DNA of 64,000 bases from Woeseiaceae bacterium (GTDB taxonomy: Bacteria > Pseudomonadota > Gammaproteobacteria > Steroidobacterales > Woeseiaceae): positions 1 to 64,000 of the forward strand of contig JABDOQ010000046.1 in the NCBI GenBank assembly GCA_013043165.1, written 5' to 3'. Shown piece by piece: positions 36,038 to 44,337 of the stretch. Each line of letters opens with the position of its first letter. Position 1 is the first letter of the stretch. A program made the position numbers and the translations under genes. The notes beneath the pieces are model-generated. The model was not told where the DNA came from. It did not search any database and saw only the letters and a list, made by a program, of their open reading frames with translations.

Positions 36038-37351
36038 ATGACTTCAACGAAGTTCAAGTTCACGACGGTCACTGCCGTCGTAATTGCCAACATGGTAGGC
36101 ACCGGTGTTTTCACCAGTCTTGGCTTCCAGCTGCTGGATATCCAATCGGGATTCGTCATCCTGGTGCTCTGGGCGATCGGCGGCCTGATCGCGTTGTGCG
36201 GTGCAATGACGTATGCGGAACTCGGCGCTGCGCTGCCGCGTTCGGGCGGCGAATACAATTTTCTTACGCGTATTTACCATCCGGCCGCGGGTTTCGCCTC
36301 GGGCTGGACTTCGGCGACGATCGGCTTCGCCGGGCCGACGGCACTGGCGGCAATGACCTTTTCTGCCTACGCCACGTCGGTTCTGCCAGCGCTTTCATCC
36401 GAACCGATCGAAAAGGCGCTGGCGGTCGGTCTGGTCGCGATTCTGGCCCTCGTCCATGGCAGCACCCGACGAAACTCGGGCGGGCTGCAGGTTGTTTTTA
36501 CGCTACTAAAAGTCGGCGGGATTGTCGTATTTTGTCTCGCTGCTGTAATAGTGGTTGACAACCCGCAGCCGATTCGATTCTTGCCATCCGGCGGCGATGG
36601 TGCGCTCCTGACCAGCAGCGCATTTGCCATATCGCTGATTTATGTAAGCTATGCTTACACAGGGTGGAATGCCGCGACCTACCTGAGCAGCGAGCTTGAA
36701 AATCCACAGCGAACGTTGCCGGGCATACTGCTGACGGGCACGCTCATCGTGACTGTTTTGTATGTTGCGCTGAATTTCACTTTTCTATACTCGGCGCCCG
36801 TCGATGCGATGAGGGGTGAGATCGAGGTCGGTTTCATCGCGGCGCAATTCGTGTTCGGAGACCTGGGTGGACGTTTTACCGGGCTCGTCCTGGCATCGCT
36901 GCTGATCTCTACAGTCAGCGCGATGACAATAGCCGGCCCGCGTGTATTACAGGTGATTGGAGAAGATTTCAGCGCCTTGAGGTTTCTTTCCTACAAGAAC
37001 GAGGACGGGATTCCGAGTCGCGCGATCTACGTGCAGTCTGCACTTGCGATCGTATTTATTCTGTCTTCGAGTTTTGAATCAGTCCTGGTTTTTGCCGGCT
37101 TCACGCTGGCGCTCAATAGTTTCGCGACTGTCATCAGCGTGTTCGTACTACGCTATCGACAACCAGATCTACCACGCCCTTACCGTACTTTCCTGTTTCC
37201 GATACCGCCAATCATCTACCTGGCACTGACGGGCTGGACGCTATGGTTCGTGCTAATGAACAGACCGGTGGAGGGCCTGTTTGGTATCGGCATCATTGGT
37301 TCGGGTTTGCTCGTATACTTTTTCTCGCGCGCCAGGAGCCGCTCCCGCTAA
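36038..37351 (+). CDS. APC-family amino acid permease
   Basis: This 437-residue inner-membrane transporter has about twelve helices. The first helix carries the unwound substrate-binding motif NMVGTGVFTSLG, and the TM2-TM3 region has the family signature GAMTYAELGAALPRSGGEYNFL. TM6 (ISLIYVSYAYTGWNAATYLSSELENPQRTLP) is the second conserved substrate helix, and YTGWNAATY suggests an LAT/YfnA-like amino-acid permease working by proton symport or exchange. The substrate cannot be set. The ATG at 36038 begins directly before the first helix. It is a single gene, convergent with gpsA; the AAAGATCG/CGATCTTT arms at 37353 and 37401 could form a long-looped terminator between them. Confidence 0.88.
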   Translation: MTSTKFKFTTVTAVVIANMVGTGVFTSLGFQLLDIQSGFVILVLWAIGGLIALCGAMTYAELGAALPRSGGEYNFLTRIYHPAAGFASGWTSATIGFAGPTALAAMTFSAYATSVLPALSSEPIEKALAVGLVAILALVHGSTRRNSGGLQVVFTLLKVGGIVVFCLAAVIVVDNPQPIRFLPSGGDGALLTSSAFAISLIYVSYAYTGWNAATYLSSELENPQRTLPGILLTGTLIVTVLYVALNFTFLYSAPVDAMRGEIEVGFIAAQFVFGDLGGRFTGLVLASLLISTVSAMTIAGPRVLQVIGEDFSALRFLSYKNEDGIPSRAIYVQSALAIVFILSSSFESVLVFAGFTLALNSFATVISVFVLRYRQPDLPRPYRTFLFPIPPIIYLALTGWTLWFVLMNRPVEGLFGIGIIGSGLLVYFFSRARSRSR

Positions 37352-37412
37352 GAAAGATCGCGCCGTGCGAATACCCTTCGACCTTGCAGGACGGGCCTGA
37401 CGATCTTTTCTC

Positions 37413-38414
37413 CTAACCCGGATCGGACTCCGCGCCGGCGAGTCTCTTCAGCAAACCGCGAAAGGCCTGGCGCGCCGTGCTTTTGTCCCGCACAACCTCA
37501 AACACTTCCCGGGCGATCGGCATGTCCACGTTGTATTTCTTCGCCAGCGCCATGACGGCCGGCGCGCTTTTTACGCCTTCGGCAACCATGAACATCTCTT
37601 CCGTGATTTCCCGGATTGTCCGTCCCTTTCCGAGCTCATAGCCAACCGTACGATTTCGGCTTTGTGGGCTTGTACAGGTTGCGATCAGATCACCGGTGCC
37701 GGCGAGTCCCGCAAACGTTTGCGGTTCTCCGCCCATTGCGACACCCAGGCGCGTGATCTCTGCCAACCCGCGCGTAATGACGGCCGAACGTGTGTTTTCG
37801 CCGGCGCCCTGTCCATCTCCCATGCCCGTGGCGATCGCTATGATGTTCTTCAGAACGCCACCGAGTTCGCAGCCAATGACGTCGTGATTCGTATAAACGC
37901 GAAACAGGCCGCTGTGAAACAGCTTTTGCAGTTCTTTGACGATAACTTCGTCTTCCATTGCGATGACGCTTGCGGCGGCATAGCCCGACATGATTTCCCG
38001 CGCCAGATTCGGCCCGGTTAATACACCGGCCGGATGCCCGGGAAGCACCTCGTGAATCAGTTCGGTCATGCGTTTGCCGGTGCTGAGTTCGAGTCCCTTG
38101 CTCAAACTGATGACCGGCACCCAGGGCCGAATGTGCGGCTTGATTTGCTCGAGTACGCCACGGAATGACTGCGACGGAATACCCATAACAACCACGTCCA
38201 TCCCTGCCACAGCTTCTTCAATGTCGGTCGTTGCGCGGACACTTTTCGGAAGCACGGCTTCGGGCAGGTACTTTTCGTTGCTGTGCTTCGTATTTATCTC
38301 GTCTACGGTACCGCGATCGCGGGCCCACATTGTAATCGGTGCGTTCTTCGCGATTAATGCCGCTACGGTCGTTCCCCAGGATCCGCCCCCGAGCAGTCCA
38401 GCGTTAAGTTCCAT
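37413..38414 (-). CDS. gpsA: NAD(P)-dependent glycerol-3-phosphate dehydrogenase
   Basis: This 333-residue cytoplasmic enzyme reduces dihydroxyacetone phosphate to sn-glycerol-3-phosphate for phospholipid synthesis. The N-terminal nucleotide-binding turn LLGGGSWGTTVA, the SLSKGLE and LTGPNLAREI substrate segments, the catalytic-lysine helix GGVLKNIIAIATGMGDG and TRGLAEITRLG followed by AGTGDLIATCTSPQSRN are all present. Length is typical. It stands alone on the minus strand here, divergent from the secreted Cys-rich protein gene. Confidence 0.96.
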   Translation of the reverse strand: MELNAGLLGGGSWGTTVAALIAKNAPITMWARDRGTVDEINTKHSNEKYLPEAVLPKSVRATTDIEEAVAGMDVVVMGIPSQSFRGVLEQIKPHIRPWVPVISLSKGLELSTGKRMTELIHEVLPGHPAGVLTGPNLAREIMSGYAAASVIAMEDEVIVKELQKLFHSGLFRVYTNHDVIGCELGGVLKNIIAIATGMGDGQGAGENTRSAVITRGLAEITRLGVAMGGEPQTFAGLAGTGDLIATCTSPQSRNRTVGYELGKGRTIREITEEMFMVAEGVKSAPAVMALAKKYNVDMPIAREVFEVVRDKSTARQAFRGLLKRLAGAESDPG

Positions 38415-38760
38415 AGTGATTCCCCGGATATTCTTGTGTGCTTTTCCAAGACTCCATGGTACAGGCCCACAAAATCCCTACAACTCGGCCCGATAAAGAC
38501 AGTGTTCGGGCCGGGGCGTCTAGTCGACCGATCTGGAATGGCAGAAAGCGGTGGATGAGAGAGAAATTAGGCTCATTTAACTGGCTGATTTGTATAGTGA
38601 ATCAGGAGGCGTCCACGGACAACGATGCAGGACTGACTACCTCAAAACTCCCGCCCCAGTCGATCGCGACCGATTTTCTTCTCTGCAGGCGTCAAACAGG
38701 CAAGACCAGGAAACTGGGGTCCAATCAAGCACAGCAACGTGCCAGACAGGGAGAATAGCC
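38415..38760. other. 346-bp intergenic region between gpsA and the Cys-rich protein gene
   Basis: The region holds the divergent control sequences of gpsA and the secreted Cys-rich gene. An AGGGAGAA element stands just before the ATG at 38761 and is a good ribosome-binding site. Frames that run through the region do not look like protein. No recognisable RNA or mobile element was seen. Confidence 0.5.
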
Positions 38761-39906
38761 ATGTCAGTAAGAATTCCTTCACTTTATGTCCTTGTTGGTT
38801 TGGCGGTCGCACTGACAGCCGCCGCGAGCTACGCCGACTATTCAGACAATCATTCCCGCAAGTATTCGCATCGGGGCGAACAAGCCTGCAGCAAACACGC
38901 AAGGATCATGCGGCGCGCATGCTCCGCCGACAAAATTGATGACTACTGGGTGCATATTGCCGACTGCACCTATGTGACCAAAAAGGAAGACGAACGAGAT
39001 TGCCGCTATGACGCTCGCGAGGAAATGTACGAAAAGGCTGAGGAGTGCAGGGACGTTTATGAAGCCCGCCGCGATGTCTGCGAGTTGGTCGGCGAGAAGC
39101 GATACGACGTCGAGTTCGATCCAGCGGACTTCGTCGATCCCGACGAGATTGGTAACGGCGTCGCACCCAATCCCTACTGGCCGCTGACCGCGGGTCATAC
39201 GCATGTGATCCTCGGCGAGGACGAAGTCGTAGTGGTCACCGCGACGGATGAAGTACGCGACGTCGGCGGGCTGCCCTGCCGCGTGATCAGGGATCTGGTG
39301 TTCGAAGCAGGTGAAGACGACGAGGGTGATACGGAATACGAGGCGGTAGAGGTCACCCAGGACTGGTATGCGCAAAACATGTATGGCGACACTATCTACT
39401 GCGGCGAGAACACCTACGAAATCGAAGAAGGTTTGATCGACAACACCGACGGCTCGTTCGCCAACGGTACGGACCGCGCGCGGGCCGGCTTCCTGGTGCG
39501 GGCGATGCCAGTGCCGGGCGAGGGCGATCGCCAGGAGATGGCGACCGACGAGGCCGAAGACTACGTCGAATACATCAGCCTGGCCGCTACGCCATCCGAT
39601 GACGAGGGTGGCGACGTCGAGGCCTTCCCGTGCAATGGTGAGTGCCTGAAGACGTTCGAGGTCAATCCCCGCGATCCCGGCCAGGCGGAGCACAAATACT
39701 ACCTGCCGGGTACGGGATTCGTTCTTGCCGCCAAACTCGACGAGGACGGCAATCCGACCGGTGAGCGCGAAGAGGTCAGCTGCAGCGGTGATTCTCTCGA
39801 CGAGGTTCTTGAAGATGATTCCTGCGGCATCGCCGATTTCGAGGCCCTGCGCGACGCAATGTGCATCTGGGCGCCCGAAGGGTTAGGAAACTTCTGTGAT
39901 GAGTGA
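38761..39906 (+). CDS. Secreted acidic Cys-rich protein of unknown function
   Basis: This 381-residue protein has a clear signal peptide (SLYVLVGLAVALTAAASYA) and no other membrane segment. The mature protein is very acidic and has 14 Cys residues, an even number suited to disulphides, mostly spaced in an N-terminal helical part (ACSKH, RACSA, ADCTY, RDCRY, EECRD, DVCEL) and a C-terminal part. The middle (about 130-300) has a beta pattern of repeated VVVVTATDEVRDVGGLPCRVIRD type, reminiscent of periplasmic proteins seen in metal-rich or marine bacteria, but I cannot name the family. The many Asp/Glu residues could bind calcium. A strong terminator follows, so it is monocistronic. Confidence 0.65.
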   Translation: MSVRIPSLYVLVGLAVALTAAASYADYSDNHSRKYSHRGEQACSKHARIMRRACSADKIDDYWVHIADCTYVTKKEDERDCRYDAREEMYEKAEECRDVYEARRDVCELVGEKRYDVEFDPADFVDPDEIGNGVAPNPYWPLTAGHTHVILGEDEVVVVTATDEVRDVGGLPCRVIRDLVFEAGEDDEGDTEYEAVEVTQDWYAQNMYGDTIYCGENTYEIEEGLIDNTDGSFANGTDRARAGFLVRAMPVPGEGDRQEMATDEAEDYVEYISLAATPSDDEGGDVEAFPCNGECLKTFEVNPRDPGQAEHKYYLPGTGFVLAAKLDEDGNPTGEREEVSCSGDSLDEVLEDDSCGIADFEALRDAMCIWAPEGLGNFCDE

Positions 39907-39942
39907 CGCGTGATGCCGTCGATTGGGCACGCCAAAAACGAA

Positions 39943-39966
39943 AGGGCCCCATCCCGGGGCCTTTTT
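39943..39966 (+). terminator. Rho-independent terminator after Cys-rich protein gene
   Basis: GGGCCCC and GGGGCC pair across a short ATCCC loop and are followed by TTTTT, with A residues on the other side. It ends transcription of the Cys-rich gene and could also work weakly in the reverse direction. Confidence 0.75.
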
Positions 39967-39975
39967 CCTTATAAC

Positions 39976-39994
39976 TGGTCGGGGTGAGAGGATT
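39976..39994 (-). repeat. Duplicated 3' end of tRNA-Pro
   Basis: The 19 bases TGGTCGGGGTGAGAGGATT repeat exactly the 3' end (CCA, acceptor and part of the T arm) of the intact tRNA-Pro gene at 40127-40145. Both copies are preceded on the plus strand by a GGCCCC-type hairpin terminator. The rest of the tRNA is missing from this copy, so it is a remnant of a second tRNA gene or a duplication scar. Confidence 0.7.
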
Positions 39995-40085
39995 GACCGT
40001 CGCTTCGCGACGTTTGTCGGACGGCTGCGCCGCCCTCGGTGGAACCTTTGATTCGGTTCCATTGCCCTCCCAAGTCCAAAAAGAG

Positions 40086-40121
40086 AAAGGCCCCAACGAG
40101 TTGTAAGGGCCTTTTCTTTTT
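40086..40121 (-). terminator. Terminator of tRNA-Pro
   Basis: On the minus strand AAAGGCCC and GGGCCTTT pair around a loop of about a dozen bases, followed by a run of T (read as A residues on the plus strand). It lies six bases after the tRNA end and is the expected stop for tRNA-Pro transcription. Confidence 0.65.
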
Positions 40122-40126
40122 GATCT

Positions 40127-40203
40127 TGGTCGGGGTGAGAGGATTTGAACCTCCGGCCCCTGCCTCCCGAAGGCAGTACTCTACCAGGCTGAGCTACACC
40201 CCG
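40127..40203 (-). tRNA. tRNA-Pro (anticodon CGG)
   Basis: The 77-nt sequence starts CGGGGTGTAGCTCAGCC and folds as a standard cloverleaf. The acceptor stem is CGGGGTG/CACCCCG. The anticodon stem CTGCC/GGCAG encloses the loop TTCGGGA, whose central triplet CGG reads the proline codon CCG. The T arm is GGAGGTTCAAATCCTC. The CCA end is encoded. C1 and A73 agree with bacterial proline tRNAs. It is closest in type to E. coli proK. Confidence 0.95.
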
Positions 40204-40213
40204 AATGCGCGCA

Positions 40214-40242
40214 ATCATACACAGTCTGTGGTTCTCGTGAAA
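40214..40242 (-). promoter_or_regulatory. Probable promoter of tRNA-Pro
   Basis: On the minus strand TTTCAC and TATGAT are separated by 17 bases and are followed by a GC-rich stretch just before the tRNA start, the discriminator type expected for a stringently controlled stable-RNA promoter. The -35 is imperfect. Confidence 0.5.
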
Positions 40243-40244
40243 GC

Positions 40245-41084
40245 TCAGTCGCGCGGGACGAAAAGGCAGTTTTCGAGCTCTTTTTCCGGTATTTCGTCGA
40301 GCCATTCAGGTTTTCTGAAATTTCGCTTGATGCCGTGGGCGAGCTTACCGATCTGCATGCCGTCGACGATGCGATGGTCGAAGGTGCCGGTCAGCGGCAG
40401 TATCGTGCGGATGACGATCTCCCCACGGCGAACGACAGGCTTCTGCTCAACCTTGCCCAGCACGATTACGGCCGGAACTTTGGCAGCCGGCATCAGCGAT
40501 GTCATGCCGGTATTGAGGCCGAAACTGCCGATGTCCGAGACGACGAATGAGCCGAAGCTGTGCGCCGACAGCCCGAGTGCCTTGATCTCGATACCCATAT
40601 CAACCGTGATCCATTTCAGAAAACGGAACGCCGGACGCCGCAGAGGCCAGGGAATGCGATTCAGCAGATACTTGTTCTGTACGGCCCTGGTTTCGACGCC
40701 GGAGCGGCCGCTCGCGGCCTTGTCACGTACTTCCTCGGCAATACAGCTGACCGTTCGTGCATGCGCATCTTTGACAATCGCGGCCGTGACGCCAGAGTCA
40801 CCGCCAACAGAAATCGGCACCATGACATCCAGGCGCTCGCGTCCGACAACAGCACCGCGCCGAATGAAACAATTCATCTCGGGTACGTCGAATGCAACAG
40901 CGCGCGCCAGCACGGCCGTAGCGAGATGGGTCATTGTAATTTTCACACCTGCCGCACGTTTCTTGTCGAGGAATCGTTTGGCGCGCGTGACATCGATGTC
41001 AAGCGTACCGTAGACGCGGGAATCGGTGGGTGTAGTGTAGATAGCGGCCGACGTCACCCGCCACGGCGTATTGAACTGATCCAT
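40245..41084 (-). CDS. 2-oxoacid dehydrogenase E2-type acyltransferase domain protein
   Basis: This 279-residue cytoplasmic protein is the catalytic domain of the E2 (lipoamide acyltransferase) family without any lipoyl or E1/E3-binding domain. The chloramphenicol-acetyltransferase-like fold is shown by TMTHLATAVLARAV, the LDVMVPISV strand, FGSFVVSDIGSFGL and the catalytic TFDHRIVDGMQ motif with the active-site His and Asp in place. Lacking a lipoyl arm, it probably transfers an acyl group from CoA to some other acceptor. The start places the first conserved strand (YGTLDIDVTRAKRFL) about 25 residues in. It lies between ispB and tRNA-Pro on the same strand, 17 bases after ispB. Confidence 0.85.
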   Translation of the reverse strand: MDQFNTPWRVTSAAIYTTPTDSRVYGTLDIDVTRAKRFLDKKRAAGVKITMTHLATAVLARAVAFDVPEMNCFIRRGAVVGRERLDVMVPISVGGDSGVTAAIVKDAHARTVSCIAEEVRDKAASGRSGVETRAVQNKYLLNRIPWPLRRPAFRFLKWITVDMGIEIKALGLSAHSFGSFVVSDIGSFGLNTGMTSLMPAAKVPAVIVLGKVEQKPVVRRGEIVIRTILPLTGTFDHRIVDGMQIGKLAHGIKRNFRKPEWLDEIPEKELENCLFVPRD

Positions 41085-41101
41085 CTAGTGGCTAAACTGC
41101 A

Positions 41102-42100
41102 CTAGGATCGCCGCTTGACGGCGAATTCGGCAATAGAGATCAGCGCCTGTTTGTACTCCGAGTCAGGAATATTCGACAGCGCGCCGATGGCGATATCGGC
41201 GGCCTCGTGGGCCCGGCGGGCCGTGTACTCCAGTGCGCCGGTGGACTCGATGATCGACTGGATCTTGCCGAGTTTGCCAAGTCCGCCTTCGACGATAGCT
41301 GCGCGGACAAGTGCGCGTTCACTCTCCGAGCCGACACGCATTGCATGTATAAGCGGCAGCGTTGCCTTGCCCTCGGCCAGGTCATCACCGAGATTCTTGC
41401 CGAGTTCTTCGGGCGATGCATCGAAGTCGAGTGCGTCGTCGACAAGCTGGAACGCCGTGCCGAGATTTTGCCCGTACTCGACCATCGCGGCTTCATCCGA
41501 CGAGTCGCGTGATGCGAGCACGGCTGCGATCTGGGCACCGGCTTCGAACAGCCGGGCGGTTTTGCGATAAATCACCTGGCGGTAGTCGTCCTCGCTCGTA
41601 TCCGGATCGTGGATATTCATGAGTTGCATGACTTCGCCAGCCGCGATCGTGTTGGTGGCGTCGGCGAGGATTTGCATGACGCGCATGTCATTGATGTCGA
41701 CCATCATCTGGAACGAGCGCGAATACAGGAAATCGCCGACCAGGACGCTGGCCTGGTTGCCAAACACGGTATTCGCTGAATCGATGCCGCGCCGGCGATC
41801 CGACGAGTCGACGACATCATCGTGGAGCAGGGTAGCCGTATGGATGAACTCGATGATGGTGGCGGCTCGGACGTGTTGCTCTCCTTCATAGCCCAGGGCT
41901 CGAGCCGCTAGCAGTACGATGAGCGGGCGCAGCCGTTTGCCGCCGCTCATGACGATGTACTCCGAAACCTGCGATACCAGAGCAACGTCACTCTTGAGAC
42001 TCGCGGCGACAAGCCGGTCGACGGCTCGCATGTCATCAGCGGCTAGCGCGGCGACGTCGTCGAAGCTGAGGGGCACAGCTGTTTTTGCGGCCATTTGCAT
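41102..42100 (-). CDS. ispB: Octaprenyl diphosphate synthase (trans-polyprenyl synthetase)
   Basis: This 332-residue cytoplasmic enzyme extends farnesyl diphosphate with isopentenyl diphosphate to make the ubiquinone side chain. Both Asp-rich motifs are present: FARM, LLHDDVVDSSDRRRG (Asp94, 95 and 98), and SARM, FQLVDDALDF. SGGKRLRPL binds the pyrophosphate. Location beside and divergent from rplU-rpmA-obg is the classic gammaproteobacterial arrangement for ispB. Two in-frame ATGs (42100 and 42094) are equally possible starts. The frame stays open further upstream across rplU, but those residues have no family support. Confidence 0.95.
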   Translation of the reverse strand: MQMAAKTAVPLSFDDVAALAADDMRAVDRLVAASLKSDVALVSQVSEYIVMSGGKRLRPLIVLLAARALGYEGEQHVRAATIIEFIHTATLLHDDVVDSSDRRRGIDSANTVFGNQASVLVGDFLYSRSFQMMVDINDMRVMQILADATNTIAAGEVMQLMNIHDPDTSEDDYRQVIYRKTARLFEAGAQIAAVLASRDSSDEAAMVEYGQNLGTAFQLVDDALDFDASPEELGKNLGDDLAEGKATLPLIHAMRVGSESERALVRAAIVEGGLGKLGKIQSIIESTGALEYTARRAHEAADIAIGALSNIPDSEYKQALISIAEFAVKRRS

Positions 42101-42217
42101 AGGTTCGGCGATAATGCCTGAAAGCACTGCTATTGGCGAGATTGCCGGCGGATTAAAGGCCTGCCGTACTGGATTGCAAGCTATTGAAATTCGATGTAAT
42201 TCTGCGACACTGGGACG

Positions 42218-42246
42218 TTGACCGCGGGCGGCGGAGTCTATAGAAT
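42218..42246 (+). promoter_or_regulatory. Strong sigma70 promoter of rplU-rpmA-obg
   Basis: TTGACC and TAGAAT are separated by exactly 17 bases, each matching five of six consensus positions. Transcription would start near 42253, giving a leader of about 113 nt before rplU, long enough for autoregulatory structure. The promoter lies between rplU and the divergent ispB. Confidence 0.75.
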
Positions 42247-42365
42247 TCCCGCTCTTTTGTGGCGCCCGCCGGATTTCGCCCGCGTGGAAGATTGATCGTC
42301 CCACAGAAAATTTATAATTTTCAGTGAGTTGCATAGATTGCGGCTCACTTTTTGGAGCAAACATA

Positions 42366-42866
42366 ATGTATGCGGTATTTCGCAGCGGCGGCAAACAGTA
42401 CCGCGCGGCAAAAGGTGATGTTCTACGTCTCGAGAAGATCGAGGCCGATGAGGGCGCATCCGTCGATTTCGACGATGTCCTGTTGATTGGCGAAGGCAGC
42501 GATATCAAGGTCGGCAACCCGGTGCTTTCGGGCAGTTCGGTGAGCGCCAAGGTGCTGCGGCAGGGCAAGAGCAGGAAGGTGTCGGTCGTCAAGTTCAAGC
42601 GCCGGCAAAACTACCTGCGGCAGGGCTCGCATCGCCAGTTCTTTACCGAGGTCGAGATCACGGGCATTAGCGCCACGGGCGCGAAAAAAGCGGCGCCGAA
42701 GAAAGACGACAAGGCCACCGAGAAGGCGCCCGCGAAGAAACCGGCCGCCAAGAAAGCGACTGCCAAGAAAGCGGCCGCGAAGAAACCGGCCAAGAAAGCG
42801 ACTGCCAAGAAAGCGGCCGCGAAGAAACCGGCCAGGAAAAAGGCTGCAAAGAAGACAGGCAAGTAA
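42366..42866 (+). CDS. rplU: 50S ribosomal protein L21 with a long Lys/Ala-rich tail
   Basis: Residues 1-103 are a complete bacterial L21 ([42 protein letters not shown]), which binds 23S rRNA. The usual protein ends there at about 103 residues. Here 62 more residues follow, made of [10 protein letters not shown] repeats, resembling the C-terminal tail of histone H1 or AlgP. The tail is encoded in frame with no stop at the normal end and contains a perfect 42-bp tandem repeat. It probably binds nucleic acid. The ATG is chosen by alignment with the family start. It is the first gene of the rplU-rpmA-obg operon. Confidence 0.95.
   Translation: MYAVFRSGGKQYRAAKGDVLRLEKIEADEGASVDFDDVLLIGEGSDIKVGNPVLSGSSVSAKVLRQGKSRKVSVVKFKRRQNYLRQGSHRQFFTEVEITGISATGAKKAAPKKDDKATEKAPAKKPAAKKATAKKAAAKKPAKKATAKKAAAKKPARKKAAKKTGK
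42750..42833 (+). repeat. Perfect 42-bp tandem repeat inside rplU
   Basis: Two identical 42-bp copies lie head to tail (42750-42791 and 42792-42833), each encoding 14 residues of the [14 protein letters not shown] type. Because the unit is a multiple of three, copy-number changes by slippage would lengthen or shorten the L21 tail without frameshift. Confidence 0.9.
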
Positions 42867-42918
42867 TCTTTTTGAGACCAGGCTTTGCCTGGGTCATCAC
42901 ACAGACAGGTACAGTACA

Positions 42919-43176
42919 GTGGCACATAAAAAAGCAGGTGGTAGCACCAAGAACGGTCGCGATTCGGAAAGTAAACGCTTAGGCGTCAAAATTTATGGCG
43001 GCGAGAAAGTGGTTGCGGGCAACATCATCGTTCGTCAGCGTGGTACACGTTTCCACCCCGGCGTAAATGTTGGAATCGGCCGCGATCATACTTTATTCGC
43101 CAAGAAAGACGGGCACGTAAAATTCGAGAAGAAGGGTCCGCAGAATCGCCAGTTCGTCAGCGTTCTCGACGCATAG
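42919..43176 (+). CDS. rpmA: 50S ribosomal protein L27
   Basis: This 85-residue L27 reaches the peptidyl-transferase centre. The family start [21 protein letters not shown] and the core [22 protein letters not shown] and GRDHTLFAK are complete. It starts with GTG, 52 bases after rplU in the conserved order, and ends before a strong terminator. Confidence 0.97.
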   Translation: MAHKKAGGSTKNGRDSESKRLGVKIYGGEKVVAGNIIVRQRGTRFHPGVNVGIGRDHTLFAKKDGHVKFEKKGPQNRQFVSVLDA

Positions 43177-43231
43177 CAGGAGCTTGCCCCGGCGCGAGCG
43201 ATCGCACTGAGGGCAAACAACGAATTACGAA

Positions 43232-43256
43232 GCCCCGCTCTTGCGGGGTTTTTTGT
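43232..43256 (+). terminator. Rho-independent terminator between rpmA and obg
   Basis: CCCCGC and GCGGGG pair around a TCTT loop followed by a run of six T. It lies between the ribosomal genes and obg, so obg should receive fewer transcripts than the ribosomal proteins, either by read-through or from its own promoter. Confidence 0.85.
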
Positions 43257-43281
43257 TTTTGATTAATACAATGGCGTACAG

Positions 43282-44337
43282 ATGAAATTCGTCGATGAAG
43301 CAACGATTCGCGTCCTTGCGGGCAACGGTGGCCACGGAGCCTTGAGTTTTCGGCGTGAGAAGTACGTGGAAAGGGGCGGGCCGGACGGTGGAGACGGCGG
43401 CCACGGCGGCAGCGTATACCTGGTTGCGGACTCCTCGCTGAATACACTTGCGGATTTTCGTGTCGCCCGAAAATTCAAGGCAGAGGGCGGGCAGGGCGGC
43501 TCCGGGCGCAACAAAACCGGCCGATCCGGCGACGACCTCGATGTCATGGTGCCACTCGGGACGGTCGTTCATGACGTCGATACGGGCGAGCTCATATGTG
43601 ACCTGACCGAGCCCGGGCAACGCCAGAAGGTCGCTGACGGTGGCCGCGGCGGCCTCGGCAACACTCGTTTCAAAAGCAGCGTCAATCGTGCGCCCAGAAA
43701 AATTACTAAGGGTACGCCTGGCGAAGCACGGCACCTGCGCCTCGAACTCAAAGTGCTGGCCGACGTTGGTCTTCTGGGCATGCCGAACGCAGGCAAGTCG
43801 ACGTTGATTACCGCGATGTCCTCGGCGAAGCCGCGCATTGCGGACTACCCGTTTACGACGTTGCACCCCAACCTCGGCGTCGTTCGGGTAGGTCAGCTGC
43901 AGAGCTTTGTCATGGCCGATATTCCGGGCCTTATCGAGGGTGCTTCAGAAGGCGCCGGACTCGGCATTCAATTCCTCAAACACCTGCAGCGTACGCGATT
44001 GTTACTGCACCTTGTCGATATTGCACCGATTGATCCTGACGTGGAGCCGGCCGTTGAGGTCAGGGCAATTGCGAGTGAACTGCTGAAGTTCTCTGCAGAG
44101 CTTGCCGAAAAGCCGCGTTGGCTCGTGATCAACAAGATTGACCTGTTAAGCGATGAGGATCTGCCGGTCGCACGTGACATGCTGCTGGAAGCACTGCAAT
44201 GGACGGGCCCGGTGTTCGAGGTCAGCGCAGCAACCGGAGCCGGGACCGAGGAACTGGCCCAGGCTGTCATGCAGCAGTTGGAGTTGATTGGTCAGGAAGC
44301 CGAAGCTGTCGAGGAGTTCGACCCGGCCTCGGCTTAG
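43282..44337 (+). CDS. obg: Obg-family GTPase (ObgE/CgtA)
   Basis: This 351-residue GTPase takes part in 50S subunit assembly and growth control. The Gly-rich Obg domain occupies residues 1-158 ([25 protein letters not shown]). The G domain has G1 GMPNAGKST, a switch [13 protein letters not shown]3 [17 protein letters not shown]4 NKID and G5 SAATG. A short acidic tail ends the protein, as in Gammaproteobacteria. The gene is convergent with rpsT, overlapping its stop by four bases. Confidence 0.97.
   Translation: MKFVDEATIRVLAGNGGHGALSFRREKYVERGGPDGGDGGHGGSVYLVADSSLNTLADFRVARKFKAEGGQGGSGRNKTGRSGDDLDVMVPLGTVVHDVDTGELICDLTEPGQRQKVADGGRGGLGNTRFKSSVNRAPRKITKGTPGEARHLRLELKVLADVGLLGMPNAGKSTLITAMSSAKPRIADYPFTTLHPNLGVVRVGQLQSFVMADIPGLIEGASEGAGLGIQFLKHLQRTRLLLHLVDIAPIDPDVEPAVEVRAIASELLKFSAELAEKPRWLVINKIDLLSDEDLPVARDMLLEALQWTGPVFEVSAATGAGTEELAQAVMQQLELIGQEAEAVEEFDPASA

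Noticed and set aside
38504-38518. A 15-base match (GTTCGGGCCGGGGCG) to the interior of the MITE at 1535-1549
   Set aside because: One shared 15-mer is expected by chance in GC-rich DNA of this length, and flanking bases differ.
40041-40060. GGAACCTTTGATT next to tRNA-Pro resembles the MITE end GGAACCTCTGATT
   Set aside because: It is part of a short GGAACC/GGTTCC hairpin, there is no second end at a suitable distance, and the match is only 12 of 13 bases.
42101-42598. N-terminal extension of ispB across rplU
   Set aside because: The extra residues have no match in polyprenyl synthetases and lie antisense to L21.
42720-42850. Repetitive DNA in rplU as a possible CRISPR or REP array
   Set aside because: The repeats are in frame, code for the Lys/Ala tail and have no spacers.
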